Shown one piece after another: positions 7,425-14,800 of a stretch of DNA of 56,529 bases. Made by a program: the position numbers and the translations under genes. Every line of letters begins with the position of its first letter. The first letter of the stretch is position 1. A model generated the notes under the pieces. It was not told the origin of the DNA. It was given only the letters and a program-made list of their open reading frames with translations, and did no database searches. Source of the DNA: Bifidobacterium rousetti (GTDB taxonomy: Bacteria > Actinomycetota > Actinomycetes > Actinomycetales > Bifidobacteriaceae); the NCBI RefSeq assembly GCF_008698235.1, contig NZ_PEBH01000008.1, positions 1 through 56,529 of the forward strand. Direction: 5' to 3'.

Positions 7425-7699
7425 CATGCCACAAGAATCTCCCCGGCCCCTATGGAAAACGGAAGCGGAACGCGCACCTGAAAAACGGGAACACCCGACG
7501 TCGGGCCCCGTCCTGGTCCCGTCGAACGCGGTCAAGGCGATCGCCCTCGCCCGACGCAGCGGTCATCAGACCCTGGCGAACCACATCGCATCCGACGGGA
7601 ACCCGATCGCCTCGACAATCCGACCGTCCCCGCTGAAACCACAAGAGAACATATCCTCATCCGCCCCGCCGAAAACCAGCCAACACATCCGACATGCAG

Positions 7700-7908
7700 A
7701 AGCCGGCCATGCCGACGGCAGGGGAGGCCACTATCGTCGCCGAAAACCGAGTACCCGATCATCCGCGAAAGCCACGTCATGGCGTCGACGTCACGCACGT
7801 CCTCCACAAACCAGCCATGACCGTCCAAAGAAGAAACGAATCCCGCAGTCATGGGAGCTCCACCTGTCCGCCGGGGTCCGAGATCCGAGCGGCGACCGCG
7901 GCGCCCAC
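7700..7908 (-). repeat. Inverted degenerate copy of the gene at 8074 (unit 8 left arm)
   Basis: On the - strand CACACGGGAAGGGGCCTG is opposed to CACACAGAAAGGAACCTG of the gene leader. Over 39 aligned bases through the start codon I count twelve A-to-G, one C-to-T and nothing else. Further in, GACTGCGGGA faces GACTACAGGA. This is the cleanest example of one-directional change. Confidence 0.8.
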
Positions 7909-8073
7909 GTCCAGGCCCCTTCCCGTGTGAATGCCGAACCGCATCATGACGCGCCAGACGCAGGCAGTCAACCGGGCCCACGCGCCCAAAGGGCCCCCGC
8001 GTGTTCCCGGTTGACAACCTACGCCCGGCACGCCCTGCCACGAACCGTCATCCACACAGAAAGGAACCTGAAC
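7909..8073. promoter_or_regulatory. Palindromic leader, unit 8
   Basis: 165 bp. The core at 7967-8015 is GTCAACCGGG...CCCGGTTGAC with inner CACGCG-CCC-AAA-GGG-CCCC-CGCGTG. TTGACA lies on the + side, and CAGAAAGGAACCTGAAC precedes ATG 8074. Confidence 0.75.
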
Positions 8074-8517
8074 ATGAACACCACGACCACCACCCAGAAC
8101 CTCGAAACCTCCAGCATCCAGGAGAAGCAGCCCTACGACTACAGGAGCTCGATCATCGAGGACATCGAGGACTGGCTCGACGAGAACAAGCAGAACTACG
8201 ACGACGCCGACGAGGCCCGCGACGACTGCGAGAACACGGTCACCGGCAACGACAACGGCTCCTACACCTTCAGCAGGTGGATGGCCGCCCACTACATCCA
8301 GGACAGCGGCTTCATCTTCGGCGGCGACTGGGAGGAATTCCTCATGTGGCTCGAAGGCAACAACTTCTCGGTCATCGACGCGATCAAGGACGCCGAGACC
8401 ATGGACGTATGGATCCGCCTCTGGTACTTCGACGAGCAGCTCTGGGACGAAGCCACCTCCGGTGTCGAGTTCGGCGAAGACGAAGACGATGACGAGGAGG
8501 ACGACGACGAGGAGTGA
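8074..8517 (+). CDS. Acidic protein of a family found in mobile elements (VTGNxxGSYTF motif)
   Basis: 147 residues, extremely acidic with a C-terminal run of Asp/Glu. The middle region (YDYRSSIIEDIEDWLDENKQ, then VTGNDNGSYTFSRWMAAHYI) resembles, from memory, a family of uncharacterised proteins common in Gram-positive conjugative elements. Charge and context would suit a DNA-mimic or antidefence role, but no catalytic motif is visible. The start follows CAGAAAGGAACCTGAAC, with a palindromic leader upstream and a terminator just after the stop. Confidence 0.8.
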   Translation: MNTTTTTQNLETSSIQEKQPYDYRSSIIEDIEDWLDENKQNYDDADEARDDCENTVTGNDNGSYTFSRWMAAHYIQDSGFIFGGDWEEFLMWLEGNNFSVIDAIKDAETMDVWIRLWYFDEQLWDEATSGVEFGEDEDDDEEDDDEE

Positions 8518-8527
8518 CCCCACTCCG

Positions 8528-8557
8528 GGGCGGGAGCAACAGCTCCCGCCCTTTTTT
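8528..8557 (+). terminator. Rho-independent terminator
   Basis: GGGCGGGAGC-AACA-GCTCCCGCCC followed by six T residues. Confidence 0.95.
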
Positions 8558-8916
8558 CATGCCCAACCGCAGATCGCACACAAAGGAGCTGGCTGAACAC
8601 ACTCAATCGACACACTCACAGAAAGAACCTTCCCCCAACACCCAATCCGAAAGACGCACTGACGCAACCCAAGACAAGAACCCATCATGGGCACCATGAC
8701 ATAAAAGCCACGGGAGGAAGGCGGAATCGGAAGCCTCATGCATACGACGACGTGTGCGGTCAAGGCCGACACCGTAAAACAGAACCCCTATAAAAACACC
8801 CTTGCCGTGAATCCTCCCGAAGACGCAAACATTGAAGCCGATACCACACGCCAACACAAGCACGCACAGGTGAACACCATGCGAAGACACACATCCAAGC
8901 AACGAAAGGACCACCC
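8558..8916. other. Gene-free spacer, relatively A-rich
   Basis: I see no gene. The sequence is A/C-rich on the + strand. CCTATAAAAAC near 8788 could be a -10 element for the gene at 8917, with a poor -35. Unlike the units to the left, no palindromic leader and no inverted copy of the next gene is found. Confidence 0.4.
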
Positions 8917-9366
8917 ATGGCGTTCAAACACTACAACCGAGCGGAACACAACACCCACGCCAGAAAAACCGGAAACATCGCAAGCCTGTACACCTCAGGC
9001 ATACTGCAGTTCAGAGGCACCTCGACCGCACTCCTCGACGGCATCCAGGACGTGGAGGCATACTATGACGCCGACACACGCACCATCGGACTGATGCCAT
9101 CCACGCGCACACCCACCACGATCAGGATCCAACGCCAACGCGATGGACGAGCCCAGATCGGACTCAAGACATTCGCCCGAGCCTTCGATATCAGCCTCGA
9201 CCAAACCAGCCACTACCAGGTCCGCCGCGAGGAAACCGGCATGATCACCATCACCCCCATCGCCGAGCAGAACCAGAGCCAGCAGGAAGACCGAACCAAT
9301 AACGGACAGGCTCCCGCTGCTGGACCACGTGAACCACTGGACCACGGATGGACCATGAACCAGTGA
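8917..9366 (+). CDS. Plasmid-type protein of unknown function, C-terminus running into repeats
   Basis: 149 residues. ATG follows CGAAAGGACCACCC. The first 110 residues look like a compact alpha/beta domain (ARKTGNIASLYTSGILQFRGT, YYDADTRTIGLMP, IGLKTFARAFDI). The last 20 (PREPLDHGWTMNQ) are encoded by the first copy of the 50-bp tandem repeat, so the repeat array has probably invaded or extended the reading frame. Its place directly before the repeats and AT-rich island suggests an origin-associated or replication/mobilisation accessory protein. Confidence 0.75.
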   Translation: MAFKHYNRAEHNTHARKTGNIASLYTSGILQFRGTSTALLDGIQDVEAYYDADTRTIGLMPSTRTPTTIRIQRQRDGRAQIGLKTFARAFDISLDQTSHYQVRREETGMITITPIAEQNQSQQEDRTNNGQAPAAGPREPLDHGWTMNQ

Positions 9367-9547
9367 ACCATGGACCACGTGAACCACTGGACCACGGATG
9401 GACCATGAACCAGTGAACCATGGACCACGTGAACCACTGGACCACGGATGGACCATGAACCAGTGAACCATGGACCACGTGAACCACTGGACCACGGATG
9501 GACCATGAACCAGTGAACCATGGACCACGTGAACCACTGGACCATCG
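9322..9547. repeat. 50-bp tandem repeats, four full copies plus a partial
   Basis: Units begin at 9322, 9372, 9422, 9472 and 9522, each starting GGACCACGTGAACCACTGG, near-identical through four copies and ending in a fifth partial one. Inside each unit the core (G/A)ACCA recurs every 7-10 bp. The first copy lies in the 3' end of the gene at 8917. Iterons of a replication or transfer origin are the natural reading. Confidence 0.9.
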
Positions 9548-10041
9548 GTGGCCCGTGGTCTGCTGCGAACCAGGCGAAGCTCCCTGTTCAATGAGCTCCT
9601 GCCTCGGGGGAGTCCCGTCAGCGCCAATGCCGACCAGACGAGGATCCCATCCCGAAACCCGGATCAAACGACAACGACCCCGACATCATAGAAAATCACT
9701 TAAGCAAGAATCAGATCACCACAAAAATGAAATCAAGAAACTACCGATCTATCGAAAAATGACAATCGACTAAAACCACAGCATCCAAAAGGACATCAAC
9801 GACATCGAAGTAATCACGAATCGACGAAATCTACTAAAAAGACGAATCGAAGCTATAAGCAGAAAACTTTACAGCGAAAAAGACGATTTAGAGAGTACCA
9901 CGGACGTCTTGCACTCGCACGCTTCGCGTGGGCCTTCGGCCCTACTGCCGAGCGGGGAGATGACCCGACTGCTGGGTTTCGGCTACGATATCGACGCTCC
10001 GGTATCGATTCGCGGGCTTGCTTGAGGCGTGTGGGCGGGGC
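9548..10041. other. AT-rich island, candidate replication or transfer origin
   Basis: From about 9660 to 9900 the base composition drops sharply from the surrounding high GC, with runs such as GAAAATCACTTAAGC and CTACTAAAAAGACG. It lies immediately beside the tandem repeats and upstream of the mobilisation genes. Two tight hairpins (CACGC-TTC-GCGTG and GGGCC-TTC-GGCCC) follow at about 9928-9953. No gene is supported. An oriV with DNA-unwinding element, or oriT, fits best. I cannot identify a nick site. Confidence 0.45.
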
Positions 10042-11283
10042 ATGAGCACGGAAAACAAGGACGTGGAGCCGCCGATCTGCCCGGTATGCGGCCAACCCGT
10101 CGAACAACTGGACCCCGTACGGGGGCGGGCGAGGAAAATCCATTCGTGGTGTACGAACAAGCGTGAAGTCGCACAACGCAGGTTGCGCCGTAGTCGGAGG
10201 GTAGTCGAGCAGTCCGAGAACCTTCGAGTCTCGAATATGCGGACGACGAGAGCATGGCACCGGTTGAACCAGTCCATCAGGGAACGCAACGAGGTCTGCC
10301 TGAAAGCGGACCGGACTCACCTTGCGTGGATGAGAAGCGACATTCGAATCGTGGCAATGGTCATGAACCTCCGGTCGGACCTGCTGGACCAGGCCATCGG
10401 TCCAACAGGCCGAACCGGTGGTTCAGGCTTGGACCGTCAGACCGGTATCGGTCCGAAAGTGAACCATCATACTGGTTCGGATATGAGCCATGAGCCGGTC
10501 CAGTCGTGGACCGATACCGGTCCGGACCATGGACCAGTGAACCAGTGGCCCATGGACCATGAACCAAATCATGGTCCAGTGAACCATCAGTGGGCCACGG
10601 ACCATGAACCAGTGAACCAGTCCGGACCGGACCAGTGGACCACCGGCGAACCATGGCCCATGAACCAGCGAACCACCGGCGAACCGATACCGGTCCGGAC
10701 CGGACCAGTGGACCACCGGCGAACCGTGAACCATGAACCAATGGTCCAACGGTCCAGCATGAGTCAGGACCGGCATGAACCAGGATCGGACCATGAACCA
10801 TCGAATCGGACCGGGACCGGTCCACGGTCCGGTGAACCAGTGAACCAATCCGAGGATCCGGCCCAAATACTGGGCGCGATCTGGACCAAGCGCAGCCTCG
10901 GTCCGATACCGGTCCCCGTCTCGTACGAGCCCACGACACAGGAGCTGCTGGATCATGACATCGACACGCTCCGGCAGGTCCTACGCGAACTCGGACAGGA
11001 CAACCTCAACCTGATCGCCGATTTCGTCGAATGGAACGGGGAACGCCCCTGGCGGTTCGACCGATCCATCACCCAACAGGGGACCATGAGCGAGGACTTC
11101 TGCGGGCAGATCACAGACCCTGGCGGCCGGTCCAACTTCATGGACTGGAACCACGACCTCGAAGACACCCATCTGCGCATACCGTTCCGGCACGTCATCG
11201 ACCGCATGTGGACGCAGGACGCCACCGACGAACACCACTCACCACAACAACTACGCAGATACAGTCCAAACACCCAAGGATGA
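10042..11283 (+). CDS. Putative zinc-binding, origin-associated protein with repeat-encoded linker
   Basis: 413 residues from the ATG at 10042 (after GGGCGGGGC). N-terminal CPVCGQPVEQLDPVRGRARK ... HSWC looks like a zinc ribbon, followed by an arginine-rich helical stretch. Residues about 120-280 are low-complexity (many DHEPVNQ, GPVNHQ, EPIPVRTG) and are encoded by degenerate copies of the GGACCA/GAACCA motif also present at 9322-9547. The C-terminal 130 residues form a conventional acidic domain (ELLDHDIDTLRQVLRELGQDN...). It could be a DNA-binding replication or mobilisation protein whose gene contains its own binding sites. Confidence 0.65.
   Translation: MSTENKDVEPPICPVCGQPVEQLDPVRGRARKIHSWCTNKREVAQRRLRRSRRVVEQSENLRVSNMRTTRAWHRLNQSIRERNEVCLKADRTHLAWMRSDIRIVAMVMNLRSDLLDQAIGPTGRTGGSGLDRQTGIGPKVNHHTGSDMSHEPVQSWTDTGPDHGPVNQWPMDHEPNHGPVNHQWATDHEPVNQSGPDQWTTGEPWPMNQRTTGEPIPVRTGPVDHRRTVNHEPMVQRSSMSQDRHEPGSDHEPSNRTGTGPRSGEPVNQSEDPAQILGAIWTKRSLGPIPVPVSYEPTTQELLDHDIDTLRQVLRELGQDNLNLIADFVEWNGERPWRFDRSITQQGTMSEDFCGQITDPGGRSNFMDWNHDLEDTHLRIPFRHVIDRMWTQDATDEHHSPQQLRRYSPNTQG
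10430..10850. repeat. Degenerate GGACCA/GAACCA repeat cluster inside a coding region
   Basis: Dozens of copies of GGACCA, GAACCA and GGTCCA spaced by a few bases, the same motif as in the 50-bp units 0.9 kb upstream but scrambled and interspersed with CGGTCCG. The reading frame stays open throughout. Confidence 0.75.
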
Positions 11284-11387
11284 CACCCAACACCGGCCTC
11301 CAACTAGGACACCCACTGCTTATACCCAATCCAAACACCTACTACCGGCACCCAACCAACCACACCATAGGAAAGGAACACACCATC

Positions 11388-11801
11388 ATGCCACTCGAAG
11401 AACGTCACACAGGCATCTGCATCAACTGCCACCAAGAGAAGCTCCTGTGGGGAGACAACCTCTGCTCCCAACGATGCCGTAACGAACAACAACGCAACCG
11501 CAAGTACAGCATCTGCCGCAACTGCGGCAAGCACCTGCCCAAACCCAAGCGCGGACCCATGCGCGAATACTGCGACCGCAAATGCAAGAGCGAATACCAG
11601 ACCAAACAACGCAAGGCGCTCAAGGAGCGCACCCTCCGAGGCAACACCAAAGCGAACCAGCTCATCGAGGACGCTGCGAAACGAGCCGACCGGCAGGACA
11701 AGGAACGCGACCAGGCAAAGGAGACATTCGACCACGCCACCCGAAGGATGCGCGCCAACGAACTGCTCCTCGAACACCTTGACGCCACCTGGAAGGAATG
11801 A
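11388..11801 (+). CDS. Small protein with two zinc-finger-like motifs, probable mobilisation accessory
   Basis: 137 residues, ATG after GGAAAGGAACACACCATC. Two cysteine clusters (CINCHQEKLLWGDNLCSQRC and CRNCGKHLP...EYCDRKCK) look like treble-clef or zinc-ribbon fingers. They are followed by a basic, helical coiled region (KQRKALKERTLRGNTKANQLI...). The stop overlaps the region of the relaxase start, so the two are translationally coupled. An auxiliary DNA-binding protein of the relaxosome is the natural guess. Confidence 0.75.
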   Translation: MPLEERHTGICINCHQEKLLWGDNLCSQRCRNEQQRNRKYSICRNCGKHLPKPKRGPMREYCDRKCKSEYQTKQRKALKERTLRGNTKANQLIEDAAKRADRQDKERDQAKETFDHATRRMRANELLLEHLDATWKE

Positions 11802-11803
11802 GC

Positions 11804-14800
11804 ATGGGAGTGCGACTGACGAAACTCGCCGACGCGAACTACTTCCTCGACCAGATCGACGACATCGCCCTCGAAGGGCATGAGGGAGCCGACCCGGTCG
11901 AATACTACACGCAGGAAGGCAACCCGCCAGGCGTATGGATCGGATCCGGCGTGGACGACCTCGGATTCGAACAGGGACAGACGGCCACCACCGAACAGGT
12001 CCGCGACCTCATCAACAAACGCCGCAACCCCAGAACCCAACAGGTCCTCGGCGACCCCAAGGACGTCCTCGACAAAACCGACTCCACCAGCAAGACCGTC
12101 GGCGGATGGGACATCACCTTCACCGTGCCCAAAAGCCTGAACGTCATCTGGGCCATGGCCGACAGGGACGTGCGTGAAAAGATCGACAGGATCGAGGCCA
12201 TGGCCCGTGACATGACCATGGAGTACATCGAACGCAACTACCTGACCACCCGGTCGGGTGCGGGTGGCGTCGCCACCGAGCAATGCGACGGTGCCATGGG
12301 CTTCATGTTCCGCCACTACGACAACAGGGACGGCGATCCGCACCAGCACGAGCACGTCGTCATCAGCAACTACGTCAAACGCACCAAGGACGGACAGTGG
12401 ACCGCCATCGACGGTCGCAAGCTCTACAACGGCGTCGTCGACTGGAGCGAACAACACACCAACATCCTCATGGACCTCATCACCAAGGAGTTCGGATGGC
12501 AGTGGACCGAACGGCCGAACAACCGGGGCACCAAGGCCGTCGTCTACGACATCGAGGGCGTTCCCCAGAAGGCCCTCGACCTGTTCTCCAGCCGAACCGC
12601 GGAGATCCTCACGAAAATGGCGCAACGGGTCGCTGAGGAGGAGGCGGCCGTGGGCCATCCGCTCACAGCCATGCGCAAGGAGGAGATCCACGCCGAAGTA
12701 TGGAAGGAGACCAGAAAACCCAAAAGCCACGAACCCAAGCCGCTCGACACGCTCTTCGAGGAATGGAGGCACAAAGCCAAGGAACACGGCATCAACCCCG
12801 AGGCTATGCTCAAGGCCGTCAACAGCCACCACGACAACCTCATCCACGTCGACGCGGGGACACGCAAGGAGATCGGCACGATCCTCCTCCATCAGCTCGT
12901 CACCGCCAACACCCAACCGGACGGCCCCGAATACGATCCGGTCAGGGATGTGCTCAACGGCATCAAGCAACGCTCCAAATCCACATGGAAACGCAGCAAC
13001 ATACGCGCGGAGGCGCAGCGCATCACCCGCGGCCTGCGCGTCGACCCGGAACAACGCTCCGCGCTCATCGACGAGATCACCGACCGGGTCATCGACCAGT
13101 GCGTCCAACTGACCCCGACCAGATACGATCTGCCGGACGAGAACGATCTGCCCGAACTCGAGTCCGGCGAAGGACGCTCCCTGTTCGACGACCCCTCATT
13201 CGACCGGTTCACCACCACCGACATCCTCGACGCCGAAACCGACATCGAACACGCGCTCGACGAAGAACGGCAGCCGCAGTTCACCCTCGAGGAGGCCACC
13301 CAACGGGTCGACGACTACGTCAAAAACGTCGACGGCAAACTGTCCGCGGACCAGAAGCGGGCCGTCATCTACGCGCTGGCCAACCCGAAGCTCGTCTCCA
13401 CGATCGTCGGCCCCGCCGGCAGCGGCAAGACCACCACGATGAGGGCCCTCGCCCACATCTGGATGGACAAGTACGGGCCCGACAGCGTCCTCGGCGTCAC
13501 CCAATCCAACGCCGCCAAGGACGAGCTCGCCGCATCCATCGGCGTGCAATGCATCAACCTCGCCCAATACGCGTACTGGACCCAACCCGAACGGCAGGAG
13601 GAGATCCGACGGATCGACAACATCCTCAGGGGAGGCGGACTCAACATCGGGTACGCGCAACGACTGTCGCGCAAGCTCACGAACATGATCGCCAAAACGA
13701 ACGCCTGCCGGATCAGACCGAACCAGCTCATCATCAACGACGAGGCCGGCATGACCTCCACGTTCGATATCCAACGCATCGTGGACGGGGCCAGACGGGC
13801 GGGCGCCGCGTTGACGCTCGTCGGCGACAACAAGCAGCTCAGCACGCCGGCCGGCCCCGGTGGCATGCTCGGCCGCATCGTGTCCAAAGGCGGCGAATAC
13901 CACAGTGACCTCGACCAGCTCTGGCGGTTCGCCGGAGCCACCTACGACATCGACCCCGAACGGTTCCGCGACCGCTGGGCGAAGGATGATCCCGACACCG
14001 CCGCCAAACGCCAATGGATAGAGGAGGGGGCGGCCACGCTCCGTCTGCGGCAGGGCGGCGACCCGAAGAACATCGCGTCGGTCGACGACTGTCTCAAGCT
14101 CATCGCCGAATACAAGGACCACGACCGCATCCATGTCGGCTCCGACTCGGACATGGAACAGCTCGCCTACGACATGTGTATCGCATGGCAGAGCATCGGC
14201 AAGACCACACTGGCCATCGCCGGTACCAACGAACAGGTCAAGAACCTCAACCAGCGGTTCCTCATGGCCCGCAAACTCAACGGCGAATCCGACCCCGACC
14301 GGAACAACAGGGTGCCCCTGTCCGACGGTCTCGACGTCGGCATCGGAGACCAGATCCTATGCAGGGGCAACGACTCGCTCATCCGCTCCGCCGACGACAA
14401 GCAGGTCCAGAACGGCATGGTCATGATCGTCGAAGGCTACTCGCCGAACGGCGTACGCTGCCGGGAGACGGGGGAGGGGCGGATCTTCCTGCTGCCATAC
14501 GAGTATCTCAAAGAGAACTGCCAGGCGGGATACGCCACCACCGCGCACCTCTCCCAGGGAGCCACCGTCGCCCGAAGCGTATACCTCATCGGCTCCCAGG
14601 ACACCCCGGACTGCAACACCACCTACGTGGCCGGGACCCGAGCCGTCGAGGAGAACCACTTCCTGTTCGGCATGCCCGACGAGCAGACCCTGCGTGACAA
14701 CAAGAACAAGGAAGGCACCCCGATCGACCCCGACGCCTACACCACATGGTCCATGCTGAACATCCTGTGCAAGCACCCCGACGATCGCACCGCACACCAG

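Noticed and set aside
1319..8015. Palindromic leaders as an invertible shufflon with recombinase sites
   Set aside because: All intact genes face the same way, arms are gene-specific rather than exchangeable, and no invertase or integrase gene is in the window.
1460..8110. Diversity-generating retroelement as cause of the adenine-biased changes
   Set aside because: No reverse transcriptase is seen, the change is nearly always A-to-G rather than A-to-any base, and C-to-T also occurs.
9322..9547. 50-bp tandem repeats as a CRISPR array
   Set aside because: The repeats are directly adjacent with no unique spacers, and no cas gene is present.
9213..9667. Long - strand open frames across the tandem repeats (VHGSLVHGPSVVQWFTWS...)
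   Set aside because: They exist only because a 50-bp unit repeats in open frames; no ribosome site or non-repeat domain.
10361..10956. - strand open frames opposite the GGACCA cluster
   Set aside because: Low-complexity translation of the repeat; the + frame has the zinc ribbon, a start and a conventional C-terminal domain.
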